From NCBI RefSeq assembly GCF_026262505.1, contig NC_067208.1:18423962-18487961 (forward strand): a DNA stretch of 64,000 nucleotides, given 5' to 3'. The notes below the pieces were generated by a model that was not told where the DNA came from, searched no databases, and saw only the letters and a list, made by a program, of their open reading frames with translations. This DNA is from Trichomonas vaginalis G3 (lineage: Eukaryota > Parabasalia > Trichomonadida > Trichomonadidae). Every line of letters begins with the position of its first letter. The stretch's first letter is position 1. Below are positions 1 to 10,293 of this stretch, piece after piece. The translations under genes and the position numbers were made by a program.

Positions 1-3000
1 TCACAAGAAGTTGCCAATTCACCAAGTACGAAACAAAACATCTCTATTTTAAGTGACGTTTATGAATTCTCTAAATCGGAAACAGAAAATGTTCAATTTT
101 CAGTTGATTCACATGATATCTTTGATCAAGAAGAATTGACTAAACATAACTTATCAATCACAGAAACAGCAACCGAATATGAGAAATCAGAAAATAATAT
201 CAAATTCGATATTAATTCCCAAGACATCTTTGAGAAACAAATCGAAGATAAACAGAAGATTAATCTTTCCGTTGATTCACATGATATCTTTGAGAAAGAA
301 CAAGAGAAGTTTAATGTTTCTATTTCAGAGGATAAGAATGAATTTGAAAAACAAGAACAAAATATTAAATTAGATATTGATTCACATGATATCTTCGAAA
401 AGAATGAAGAAGAAAAACAAAACGTTTCTATTTCACAAGAAAAGAATGAATTTGAAGTTTCCGAACAAACAATTAATCTTTCAGTTGATTCTCAGAACAT
501 CTTCGAGAAGAAGGAAGAAAAGATTAATTTATCAGTTAATTCACAAGAAATCATTGACATTGCAATGAAAGAAGAAGATGAAGAAAAGAAACATAACTTA
601 TCAATTACTAATCATTTGGATGAATTCGAAGTTGAACAACAAACCAAAGAAACACTTCATATTTCAGAATCTCTACACTCTACTATTTCTCATGAAGCAC
701 AACTTGTTATTTCAGGTGACATCGACATCACAGATCTTGATCCACATAATCAACCAAGTGATGAAAATCATAATCTTTCACTTGAAGTTGGTGATTTGAA
801 TGTTCATGAAACAGTTGAAGAGCAAACTAAAGAACCAATTAAATATGAAGTTAACAAATGTGAAATTGCATCAATAGAATCAACAACAACTGAATTTGAA
901 CTTAGCAAACCATCACAATTTGTTTACATTCCAATCACAAATGAAATCAGTGTTAGTTCTTCAACATTCTATGAGATTCCAACAACAGAAAGAAAACTTT
1001 CTCTTTATACAAATGAATTTGTTGAAATTCCATATAAAAATGGTGAAACCAAATCAGAAACTATTTACAAACCAACAATTGAGTTCTCAGAAGATATTTC
1101 ACATGAGAAACCAGAAATTACAAGAAATATCACAATTCAAAAACCAGAAGAACAAATTTCTCTTCAACCAAAGGTTTATCTTCTTTCTCATTACCCCGGA
1201 AACGAAGAAACTGTTGAATCAACAGAGATTTCATTGAATAAAAGCAAACCATCACATTCCTCATATACCTCTGAAGATAACAATCATCATTATGAAGCAG
1301 CATCAATTTCTATTGATGAAACAATTCTTTCTCATGAAGTTATTCATGACCAAACTAAGTTATCTATCAACAATGAAGTAATTGCAGACAATGAAAGTGA
1401 TTCAGTAGATTTTAATTACAGCAAACTTGATTACTTCAGAGTTATTGGAGAAAAGTTCACAGATCATGATCTTAAACTCACACTTTCAACAAACGAAGTT
1501 TATTCACAAGATAAAGATAAAGAAACAGATAAAAGAGATCACAATCTTAGTGTTGTTTCACAACCAACAGAAGAAATCACATCAAATGTTGTTAAGTCAG
1601 AACTTAATATTTCATCCATTGATTCATTTGAAGTCAACAAACAATTTTCATCTAATAACGAAATCAAATCACAAGAAAACATTTTCATTTCATCACAACA
1701 ACAAACTGAATCATTTGAACTTTCTAAATTATCAACATTCGAATATCATCCAGATAATACTAATAGTTCATTTGCATTACACAATGAAGAAACAATGTTT
1801 ATTAATAACAATCACAAACAGAACAATGTTTTGAATTCACAACCAACAATTTTCATTTCAAATGACGAATCCAAGAAACAACTTGATGTTTCAACAACAA
1901 CATCATATGAGAAAGAAGAAGAAGAAGAAGAAAAAGAAATTGTTGAAGAATTTAAAGAAGACAAATCACATTCATTTGTTATTTCTAATGAAAACATCAT
2001 CAGTTATGAATCATCCTTAGTTGATCGAACATTTAATACTACAAATAGTTTGGTCAGTGACATTGAACCACGTGAAATCATTCTTCACTCATCATCTGCT
2101 TTATCCAATGAAATCATTGAAAACAAAGTTGATTTGTTAATTGACACAAATTACAAACAAATTGACATTGACAATGAAATTCAATTATCAATCACTAAAT
2201 CAACTGATGTTGAAATTTCTCCAGTCACTTACAGTTCTCTTCTTTCAAACACATACAATATTGTTGCAGACATTGAACAAGAAGAAGGAAACTTCATCAG
2301 TCGAGATATTGACATTAAATCACCTGTTTTAAGTAGTGATAATTCATTTGAAATCAGTTTAAATACAACTCACAAGGAATTAATTTCACATCCAATTGAT
2401 TCTGTTTCAATCTCACCAACAAAGAAAGTTTATTTGTTGACTCATTGGTCAGGAGAAGAAACAGATATCAAACACGAACTTCCTCATCTTAAACAAAGTG
2501 ATTTATCTCAATTTGAAGTTACTCAAAACTTTGTTTCTAAGTTACAACTTTGTGATTTAGAAAATTCATTTGATTTAATGCCAAAACAAACAGAATCTTC
2601 AATTTCTAATTTAGAACAATTGTTTATCGACAACAACAAATCAGAGAAAGAAGAATTTGAATTGTCTGAAGTTTATCACAATTCTATTTCTCAACAAGAT
2701 ATTAAGGAAACAAAGAAACTTTCATTGAGTAACTCAATGTCAAATGAAATGTTGAAGACACAGAAATTCTCATTCGAAAGAGATGAAATATTCTACGTAG
2801 AATCATTAAGAATCAACAAATTACTTGAGATTTCATCAGCATCACAACATGAAACAGAATACAAACCATCATTGACAGTTAACTCGGACATTGACATCAC
2901 AGACATCGAACACAACATCAATGTTGAATTAAGAATCTCAGGAACGACATCAGAAGAACGAACAATTTTAGCTCATCCAACACTTTCCATTGAAGAAAAC

Positions 3001-6000
3001 GAATCCTCAATTGATCTCAACACAGAACCAAATAATACAACATTTGACATTGTTCATAATGAATCAATCATTGACATTGATTCAGAAACAAATAATAATA
3101 AATCCAAACTTGATCTCAGTGATGTCATTGTTGAAACTATTGAACGTGAAGAACATCAATTTGAACTTTCCGATCACAGATCTATTTATGAACAACAATC
3201 TATCAAAGTTTGTGAATCCTCTGTTGAATTCATCATTGATCAAGAAGAAAAAGAATCAACTAAATCATTAATTGTCTCACAATCACAAGACGAAATCGAC
3301 ATTTATTCAGAACCAACATCACTTGAATATTCGACAACAACATATTCCGAATTTGTTAGTAGAATCGAAAAAACAAATGAAGAACCAACAGAAAAGAAAG
3401 AAAATCTTTCACTTTCAGTTTCCGAAATCAATTCCACAAACATTGATTATTCTAATCAACTTTCAGTCTCTGATGTTTCTTTGATTGATCATTCACATGA
3501 ACCAACACTTTCATACACAATCAATCATGAAAGTATTGACTTATTACGAACAATTCCACTTGACTTCTCAAGTCTTAATTCATATGAAAATGACTTCAAA
3601 CAACCAACTCTTTCTATTGAATCAAATAATAATGAAATTAATATTGAAGAACAAAAAGTTGAATTACATAAGATCAATCTTTCATTAGAGAGAAATGACA
3701 ATGAAGTTGATTTATCATTTGAAGAAGAAGACAAAGTTAAACTTGATTTATCAGATGTTCATTTCCAGACTCATGAATTTGTTCCTGTTTTGTCAATAGT
3801 TCAAAATCATGAAGAGATTGAGTTCCCAAGAAATATTTCTAAACTTGATTTATCAAATGACCAAACATTTGAACTAGAATCAACAAAGATTTCTAATTCA
3901 TTCACTTTAGAAAAACTCGAATCACAAGAAATTGTTTCAAACATCAATTTGAAACTTTCCAAACAAGAAGAAAATGAAATCAATGTTGAATCTGATTCTC
4001 CAACATTCGAGTTGAGTTCCATTTCATTTAGCACTGTCCAACCAATTCAACAACAACAGAATGAATTATCTTATGTTTCATCAGCACAAATACAATATTC
4101 ATACAAACCAGTAATGAATATTTCCAACTTAGAACCAATAGAAATCAAACAAAATAACAAATTTGTTTTGGATGAAACATCATCTTTGTTTGAAGTTCCT
4201 TTAATTTCACCAATTTATTCAACTAAGATTGTTTTCGATGATTTCATTTCTAATGAAAAACAAATTCCTAATTTACAAAAACAAAATTTAGTTGATATTT
4301 CAATTGATCCAACCAAACACAGTTGTTCAATTTGGTCAGAAAATCATTCAATTGAATCAGAAGAGAAATCATTTGATAATTCAGAGATAACATATAATTC
4401 ATTCGAGAGGAGAATGAATCCATTATCTATTTTCAGTTCTCAACAATTTGATTTAGAAAATCAATCACAAAGAAACAAAATTTCTCGGTTTGTTTATGAT
4501 TATATAACAATAAACAAACAAAACAAACTTTCTTTGTCATCAACAAATGAAGAAATTAATTTGATTGCTGAATCTACACCAATTTTGGATCTTTCCATTT
4601 CATCAGCAAATGAAATAATTGATTTGATGAGTGAAACAAATCTTTCTTTATCAAATAACAACGAAATAATTGGTTTCATTGGAAATTCCAACAAATTAAA
4701 TCTTTCTTCAACAGAAGGATTTGATTTAGAAACAGAAACGAATCTAATGATTTCATCTGTTAACAATGAAATCAACATTAATAATGAAAAATCATTTGTT
4801 TTCATTTCTGATGCTGTTTCAAATGAATTCATGAAAGAAGAATTAACAATGACAATGAATACAAATGTTGTTGCAGATAATGAATCAGAATCTCCTTCAT
4901 TTGAGTATTCATCTATTGATTACCACATTTTATCATTAGATCATCCAAAGAAAGTCAAATTAACAGTCTTAGAATCAAATGAATTCGAAAGATTACCAAA
5001 TAACATGAATTTGGACATTTCCAATCTAATAGAATCAAACATTTACCACACAACAACATTTAATCATCAAAATCAAGAAATTTTTGATGTCAAATCTTCT
5101 CCACAAAAGAGAGAAACTGTTTCTCAAGAAGAAATCCCTGTTTTCGAGTTATCAGAGTGCCATTATCGTAACCACAGTCCATTACCAATCAAATACAAGT
5201 TGATTTCTCAGAAAGATTCAATTATAAATATTCAGAACAATGTAAACCTCTCAATTTGTGACGATAAATTTGAATTCAATTTATCACAACAAGAAGAAAA
5301 GAAAGAATTAAAGATCTCCAATTCCACAATCAGAGATATAAATTTATATGATGAGAAAGTACCTCCAAAAGTTTCAGAAAATGTTGTAAGTGAACAAATA
5401 TTTAATGAAACAAAATTATCTTTGTCGAATTCCGAAATTTACCAAAATACTCCACAGATTAACAGTGACGATGAGGAAATTCCATCATTTACATTGTCTT
5501 CATCATCATACTTCAACAATATCCCTCAAATTAATGAACCAAAGATGATTTTCCAAATTTCGAAATCAGATATCTTTGACAACAACGAGAATCACAAAGA
5601 TTATCATCCAATACTTGGTTTATCACATGTTGTAGAGAATAATCTCATGGTTTCATCATCATTAGTTGAGAATTTCTCTCAAACAAAAACAGAAATTTTG
5701 AATTTGCAAAATTCTGCTCCAAATTCATTCGAAATTGGCCAAATCGGAGATACTTCACCATTTATAGAGATGATGCCTCCATTACCTGATATTATTGATC
5801 TTTCCATTTCCCATGCAGTGATCAATGAATCATTCTACAGTTCGAAGAAGAACTCTGTTTATGATCCAATCATTTGCGAATCTCATTTCGTTTCTTTGGG
5901 ATGTGACAGGTTAAATACAAGAGAATCTTCATCTTTGGATGTTGATTTACTTGTATCTGATCCACTCTCTCTTAACATGGAAAGAACAGTTAATTTGACA

Positions 6001-7497
6001 CAAACAAATTCATGGAATTTCACAATAGAAGGTTGTGAAAAATCCAATGAAAAAGTGAATTTGTTTGTTGATAATTTGGAAATTTTCGAAAGAGAAGGAA
6101 CATCAGGAGTCTCCAATTTACTTGAGAAGGCTTACGGAAAGAAAGTCAAAGAATCAGATTCAATCATTGATGAAAACGAAAAACTAAAGATGAGAGTAGA
6201 AATGATGAAGAATAGATATGAAACAATGAAACAAAAATTCACAAATTCTATTGGACAACAAGCAGAAAAAGCTCAAAAACTTGAAGAAGAAAATGCCAAA
6301 TTAGAAGTAGAAAACATGAGATTGAAACAAAGAAACAAATCTCTTCTTAACCAAGCAGAATCAAAGATAATGAAACTCTTAAAGAGACAAAATGAAGAAA
6401 AATATCTTCCTATTTGTGATATTTCTATTTCTTCATTTTACGAAACAGAAGAAGAACAGAAACCAACTTTGTCTGTTACAGAACTTAATGATTCATCTGT
6501 TGACATCATCTTCAAACCAAATTCTGTTGTTGTTCAATCTGTTCCACGACAAAACATCATTTTGTCAACAGTTAAAAGCCAAACATTCGAAAGAATTGAC
6601 AGAAAACTCGCAATGTTCCATCAGACAGGTTCTGTCACTATGTCGAGTATTGCACCAACGGAAGACAAAGCATTCCTAGTGGTCGGTGGTCAATCATCAT
6701 ATTCGTTTGTTTCGCAATTGCCGAGATTGACATTCGACTTCAAACACATCAATGTTTTGCCTCCAGAAAAATCTTTCATGCATATGGAAGTTTTGGAGCC
6801 AATTGCACATATCCATTCCGAAATAAAGAGGAAGAAATATGTCGATGCAAACACCCAAAAATTCGAAGTCAAACCTGAAAGTGTCGACATTTGTTTGGCT
6901 GTTTCTAATTTAATTGTAATTGAATCTCATAATTCAATTGCACTTTCCATTTCTGCTCGACCAAATGCATTCGAAACTGATCCATTTGCACAGTATTTCT
7001 CAAGTCCACAGTCATTTGGAGAGTCAATAAGAGCACCTTTGTCTCCTCCAAGAAGATTGAGCAAGAAATCTCCTGAAATGATCAAATTCGTGAACTCTCC
7101 GAAACCAATATTTACTCCGCCAAGTTCTCCATCGCAAGAGAAGAAGACAAGGACATTGGTTATTTCTAAACCGAATATATCATTGTCTGTGTTGAAGAAG
7201 AATTCGGCATTGACAGTTTCTGGACTCACAAGTTACGGCAAATCGCAAACAGACAAAAGTTTGTCGTTTGGTGATTCATTTTCTTTGTCAGTTCCAATTC
7301 AAAATATTCCAAGAGTGAGGTCCTTCGATGATGAAGCCGAAGAAGACTCCATGAGCAAGGACTCACTCATAGCAATGCTCAGACAAAGAGTAGATGGCTT
7401 GAATCAGCAACTTTCACAACAAATTCAAAGAGAATCTGAACTCGTCGAAGAGCTCGGAAGAGTTAGACGCAACTATGCAGCTATTATTAGTCAGTAA
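1..7497 (+). CDS. Giant serine/acid-rich repeat protein, 3' part
   Basis: The frame is open from the first base of the window to a TAA at 7495-7497, so the start lies to the left and at least 2498 residues are present. The protein is a long series of degenerate units of about 20-30 residues that alternate Asn/Glu/Lys-rich stretches with the core forms LSISxxxxEFE and SVDSHDIFEK; the first 600 bases hold the most regular copies. Near the C-terminus (about 6118-6410) is a strong coiled coil rich in EENAKLE-type heptads, followed by a basic, proline-containing segment and a final short coiled coil (about 7340-7490). There is no signal peptide or membrane segment in the visible part. The layout suggests a cytoskeletal or scaffold protein of the trichomonad coiled-coil type, but I do not recognise the family. 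The frame is intact throughout, so it is a real host gene. Confidence 0.85.
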   Translation, partial: SQEVANSPSTKQNISILSDVYEFSKSETENVQFSVDSHDIFDQEELTKHNLSITETATEYEKSENNIKFDINSQDIFEKQIEDKQKINLSVDSHDIFEKEQEKFNVSISEDKNEFEKQEQNIKLDIDSHDIFEKNEEEKQNVSISQEKNEFEVSEQTINLSVDSQNIFEKKEEKINLSVNSQEIIDIAMKEEDEEKKHNLSITNHLDEFEVEQQTKETLHISESLHSTISHEAQLVISGDIDITDLDPHNQPSDENHNLSLEVGDLNVHETVEEQTKEPIKYEVNKCEIASIESTTTEFELSKPSQFVYIPITNEISVSSSTFYEIPTTERKLSLYTNEFVEIPYKNGETKSETIYKPTIEFSEDISHEKPEITRNITIQKPEEQISLQPKVYLLSHYPGNEETVESTEISLNKSKPSHSSYTSEDNNHHYEAASISIDETILSHEVIHDQTKLSINNEVIADNESDSVDFNYSKLDYFRVIGEKFTDHDLKLTLSTNEVYSQDKDKETDKRDHNLSVVSQPTEEITSNVVKSELNISSIDSFEVNKQFSSNNEIKSQENIFISSQQQTESFELSKLSTFEYHPDNTNSSFALHNEETMFINNNHKQNNVLNSQPTIFISNDESKKQLDVSTTTSYEKEEEEEEKEIVEEFKEDKSHSFVISNENIISYESSLVDRTFNTTNSLVSDIEPREIILHSSSALSNEIIENKVDLLIDTNYKQIDIDNEIQLSITKSTDVEISPVTYSSLLSNTYNIVADIEQEEGNFISRDIDIKSPVLSSDNSFEISLNTTHKELISHPIDSVSISPTKKVYLLTHWSGEETDIKHELPHLKQSDLSQFEVTQNFVSKLQLCDLENSFDLMPKQTESSISNLEQLFIDNNKSEKEEFELSEVYHNSISQQDIKETKKLSLSNSMSNEMLKTQKFSFERDEIFYVESLRINKLLEISSASQHETEYKPSLTVNSDIDITDIEHNINVELRISGTTSEERTILAHPTLSIEENESSIDLNTEPNNTTFDIVHNESIIDIDSETNNNKSKLDLSDVIVETIEREEHQFELSDHRSIYEQQSIKVCESSVEFIIDQEEKESTKSLIVSQSQDEIDIYSEPTSLEYSTTTYSEFVSRIEKTNEEPTEKKENLSLSVSEINSTNIDYSNQLSVSDVSLIDHSHEPTLSYTINHESIDLLRTIPLDFSSLNSYENDFKQPTLSIESNNNEINIEEQKVELHKINLSLERNDNEVDLSFEEEDKVKLDLSDVHFQTHEFVPVLSIVQNHEEIEFPRNISKLDLSNDQTFELESTKISNSFTLEKLESQEIVSNINLKLSKQEENEINVESDSPTFELSSISFSTVQPIQQQQNELSYVSSAQIQYSYKPVMNISNLEPIEIKQNNKFVLDETSSLFEVPLISPIYSTKIVFDDFISNEKQIPNLQKQNLVDISIDPTKHSCSIWSENHSIESEEKSFDNSEITYNSFERRMNPLSIFSSQQFDLENQSQRNKISRFVYDYITINKQNKLSLSSTNEEINLIAESTPILDLSISSANEIIDLMSETNLSLSNNNEIIGFIGNSNKLNLSSTEGFDLETETNLMISSVNNEININNEKSFVFISDAVSNEFMKEELTMTMNTNVVADNESESPSFEYSSIDYHILSLDHPKKVKLTVLESNEFERLPNNMNLDISNLIESNIYHTTTFNHQNQEIFDVKSSPQKRETVSQEEIPVFELSECHYRNHSPLPIKYKLISQKDSIINIQNNVNLSICDDKFEFNLSQQEEKKELKISNSTIRDINLYDEKVPPKVSENVVSEQIFNETKLSLSNSEIYQNTPQINSDDEEIPSFTLSSSSYFNNIPQINEPKMIFQISKSDIFDNNENHKDYHPILGLSHVVENNLMVSSSLVENFSQTKTEILNLQNSAPNSFEIGQIGDTSPFIEMMPPLPDIIDLSISHAVINESFYSSKKNSVYDPIICESHFVSLGCDRLNTRESSSLDVDLLVSDPLSLNMERTVNLTQTNSWNFTIEGCEKSNEKVNLFVDNLEIFEREGTSGVSNLLEKAYGKKVKESDSIIDENEKLKMRVEMMKNRYETMKQKFTNSIGQQAEKAQKLEEENAKLEVENMRLKQRNKSLLNQAESKIMKLLKRQNEEKYLPICDISISSFYETEEEQKPTLSVTELNDSSVDIIFKPNSVVVQSVPRQNIILSTVKSQTFERIDRKLAMFHQTGSVTMSSIAPTEDKAFLVVGGQSSYSFVSQLPRLTFDFKHINVLPPEKSFMHMEVLEPIAHIHSEIKRKKYVDANTQKFEVKPESVDICLAVSNLIVIESHNSIALSISARPNAFETDPFAQYFSSPQSFGESIRAPLSPPRRLSKKSPEMIKFVNSPKPIFTPPSSPSQEKKTRTLVISKPNISLSVLKKNSALTVSGLTSYGKSQTDKSLSFGDSFSLSVPIQNIPRVRSFDDEAEEDSMSKDSLIAMLRQRVDGLNQQLSQQIQRESELVEELGRVRRNYAAIISQ

Positions 7498-7962
7498 TAT
7501 TTTATATTGTAATTGTTTTGTTTTATAAATAAAATTTTATTCTATTTTAACATTTTATTTTCTTAAAAATACTGAAAATGATACATCAAATGCAAATTTT
7601 CTTAATAAAGTCTTGGATTATATAACGCGTCAATTATTTTGGTTGCTTTGACTTTAGGAAATCTGTTTGATCAACGATAAACTTATCTGAATTAAAATAT
7701 GAAATCTAAGTGATTCGTTGTAATGAACCGATTATAAGCTTCGATAAGAAATGGACAAAGATTTTCAAAAGGCTTTGCAATTTTTGAGATAACAAGTGAA
7801 ATTTCAATCTCCGATCAAAAAACCAAATATATTGGTAACATGCTAAATTAAGAAATGACTTATTTTTTATTTATGTAAAATTTTCTCAAAAATTGAGAGC
7901 ACTGCGGGTTAATAAATAAATATTACGAACCCGTTGATAAGATTTTTGAGTGAGTAGGGGTG

Positions 7963-7978
7963 ATTACCGATCGGTAAT
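7963..7978. repeat. 16-bp perfect palindrome
   Basis: ATTACCGATCGGTAAT reads the same on both strands. It lies in the 1.2-kb spacer between the giant gene and the phosphatase gene. It could be a protein binding site, but nothing else supports that. The rest of 7498-8048 shows no gene or repeat to me. Confidence 0.4.
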
Positions 7979-8048
7979 TTCGACAGTTTAGAATTTAAAA
8001 TTTTTTATGGAACTGTTGCGAGTTTCATAAAGAATTTAAGGAATATAA

Positions 8049-8171
8049 GCAAAGATTTGAATCAAAATCTTAGACCTAAGCCGCTCGATTCGCTCGCGGC
8101 TTCCGCGAATTACAGATCAGCAAAGATTTGAATCAAAATCTTCGAACTAAGCCGATCGCTTCGCTCGCGGC
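8049..8171. repeat. Two direct copies of a GC-hairpin unit
   Basis: A unit beginning GCAAAGATTTGAATC starts at 8049 and again at 8120, a spacing of 71 bp. Each copy ends in a GC-rich inverted repeat of the form GCCG...CGGC (8080-8100 and 8151-8171), striking against the AT-rich background. No coding sequence fits it. Confidence 0.75.
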
Positions 8172-8276
8172 TTTCTTTATTATTTTAAATTTGCATATTT
8201 CCATCAAAAGTTCATAAGGTAAAAAATTTCGTTTATTTTTACTAAGAAAAAAAAAGGTTTTTGATAATAAATTTAT

Positions 8277-8514
8277 TTTATTTCGAAAAAGTAGCAATAA
8301 TCGTAAAAGGGTATTGATAGGCTTGCTAAAGTAACTAATTTTAGCTGTCAAATACTTTTGTATTTTGAAGTAAATTAGTATAAATTTGTTTTTACTTTTA
8401 TTTCGAAAAAGTAACAATAATCGTAAAAGGGTATTGATAGGCTTGCTAAAGTAACTAATTTTAGCTGTCAAATACTTTTGTATTTTGAAGTAAATTAGTA
8501 TAAATTTGATATTA
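8277..8514. repeat. 120-bp tandem duplication
   Basis: The segment starting TTTCGAAAAAGTAGC at 8281 recurs with almost no change at 8401, so two copies of about 120 bp lie head to tail. A minus-strand open frame crosses both copies but is just the repeat read through, with no known domain. The near identity points to a recent duplication. The 220 bases after it, up to the phosphatase, hold only a T-rich leader. Confidence 0.85.
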
Positions 8515-8670
8515 TTTTAACTCCCTTTGAAAACCTCAATTTTCCATCCAGAGGGAACGGGAATAGCATCCAATATTCCCTGAGAATGGTTGCGCATTCT
8601 CAGTTCCCTCTATATTTCGAACGAAGCTCTCATCGGTCTTTTTTTTAATACTAAACGTTTTTTTTCCCTG

Positions 8671-8678
8671 TCACTTTT
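8671..8678 (+). promoter_or_regulatory. Initiator-like TCACTTTT upstream of the phosphatase
   Basis: TCACTTTT matches the trichomonad initiator consensus TCA(Y)(W). It lies about 62 nt before the first codon I can assign to the phosphatase, farther than the usual 5-20 nt, which adds to the doubt about that gene's start. Confidence 0.35.
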
Positions 8679-8734
8679 AGCTAAAATTTGGGTTTGCCCG
8701 GAAAAAAGAGAAATTTATTTCAATTTTTTTTCTC

Positions 8735-9844
8735 GTGACTTTTCAAGATAGCTGTCTTTCTTATTTTAGGGAGTTTCTTTCTGCCGTACCGGGCGATATT
8801 GAAGCCTATGCGTCAAGAAAGAAACAACTCCTTCTCCCAACATTTTCTGTTTCATTTGTAAATCAATTAATACAAAATACAACAGAAATATTCAAATCAG
8901 AGCCAAGTTTACTCGAACTTTCACCACCAGTAATAGTTTGCGGGGATTTACATGGTCACCTTTTAGATCTACTTCGAATCCTAAAAACATACGGCTCGCC
9001 AGAAGCAAGACAATACTTGTTTCTTGGTGATATAGTAGATAGAGGTGAATTTTCAGTCGAATGCATTATTCTAATATATATTATGAAGACAGTTTGGCCA
9101 AAAAATGTATGGATTATTCGAGGAAATCACGAGTTTGCGTATTTATGCGGACAATGTGGCTTCTTCAGCCAAATAACAGAAGTTTACGGCGATATTAATA
9201 TTTTTCGAGGTTTTTTGAAATCTTTCTCGTATATACCAATTGCGGCTTTAATAGGTCAAACAACTCTATGTATTCATGGTGGACTTAGTCCATCGCTATA
9301 CTCGCTAGCCCAACTCAAAAATATACAGAAGCCTTTTGACGATTTTGGCGACGATGATGTTATAGACGGAATTCTATGGTCAGATCCGAGCAATGACTTG
9401 AGGGAATTTAGCGATTCTCCGAGAGGCACCGGGTTCCTTTTTGGACCAAACGCAACAGATGATTTTATGAAAAGCAATAAATTGAAATATCTCGTACGTG
9501 GCCATGAGTGCGTTCCTGATGGCTATCTAGTCCACTTCGGATCAGTAATTACGGTATTTGGAGCTTCAAATTATTGCGGAATGGTTAATAACTACTCAGC
9601 TATACTCAATTTTAAATCAGACGGAGTTTACGAGCCAAGGAGATTCCCTGCATTAGATTATTTACTTCGAAATTATACTATGTTCGTAAAAGAAAAGAAT
9701 TATATCAGCCATGAACCGGCTTCAGCTCGTAATTTCGATCCAAAGCCTAAGGAGCAGCTACCTAAACTCAAAGGAAAGACTCCTCGTGTTTCAGTTCGTC
9801 ACCATCAAAAATTCCAAATTACGCCTATGAAAAAGAAGGCTTGA
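8735..9844 (+). CDS. PPP-family serine/threonine protein phosphatase (PP1-like)
   Basis: This is a metal-dependent phosphoserine/phosphothreonine phosphatase catalytic subunit. The signature blocks occur in the proper order: GDLHGH (near residue 69), GDIVDRG (near 97), RGNHEFAY (near 130), HGGLSPS (near 181), the WSDP block (near 214), RGHECVP (near 256) and ASNYCG (near 277). These supply the two-metal site and catalytic histidine. A short basic C-terminal tail follows the domain. Length (about 369 residues) is normal for the family, and PP1 is closer than PP2B because no calcineurin-B-binding extension is seen. The odd point is the start. Position 8735 is GTG, and the frame upstream contains no ATG before a stop at 8678-8680, while the next in-frame ATG lies inside the domain. 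A non-ATG start, an unseen short upstream exon or a lost start codon are all possible. Confidence 0.9.
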   Translation: MTFQDSCLSYFREFLSAVPGDIEAYASRKKQLLLPTFSVSFVNQLIQNTTEIFKSEPSLLELSPPVIVCGDLHGHLLDLLRILKTYGSPEARQYLFLGDIVDRGEFSVECIILIYIMKTVWPKNVWIIRGNHEFAYLCGQCGFFSQITEVYGDINIFRGFLKSFSYIPIAALIGQTTLCIHGGLSPSLYSLAQLKNIQKPFDDFGDDDVIDGILWSDPSNDLREFSDSPRGTGFLFGPNATDDFMKSNKLKYLVRGHECVPDGYLVHFGSVITVFGASNYCGMVNNYSAILNFKSDGVYEPRRFPALDYLLRNYTMFVKEKNYISHEPASARNFDPKPKEQLPKLKGKTPRVSVRHHQKFQITPMKKKA

Positions 9845-10250
9845 ATTTGGATAATGTTGTTTGTAAATATTACTGTCTTAATTTATGTTTGTATTAGAGT
9901 CAATTTAATTTGATTTTTTTATTCGTTATCAAAAAAATTTAAGTATCTACAATTAATTTTTAATGATGAAATATATCTACATTAAATAATGACGAATCAC
10001 CATGTTTAAATAAGAAAAATCAAATTATTTCAGGAAAAATTGTTTACTTTAACCATTGCTTTATGAATTTCAGTTCTGTTCTTACATACTAAAGCATATA
10101 CACATCAATGATGATATTTTCAAAGTATAAACTCAAAGTTATAATGAGTCTAAAGCAATGGATTGAAAATTCAAAGCATTCAAATTTTTTTTATTCTTAA
10201 ATTATACAATAATTCATTAGGATAATATTATAGTCGGATAATTATTGCGA
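9845..10250. other. Intergenic spacer, nothing recognised
   Basis: AT-rich spacer between two same-strand genes. I see no RNA gene, repeat or coding frame in it. Confidence 0.6.
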
Positions 10251-10258
10251 TCATTTTT
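10251..10258 (+). promoter_or_regulatory. Initiator TCATTTTT
   Basis: A match to the trichomonad initiator about 40 nt before the ATG of the hydrolase gene. A second TCACA match overlaps its 3' side near 10259. Confidence 0.5.
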
Positions 10259-10293
10259 TTCACAAAAGTACCGATCAGGTTTTATTGCAGATA

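Noticed and set aside
8133-8471. 112-codon minus-strand open frame
   Set aside because: It is the 120-bp tandem repeat read twice, with the same peptide repeated, and has no known domain or start signal.
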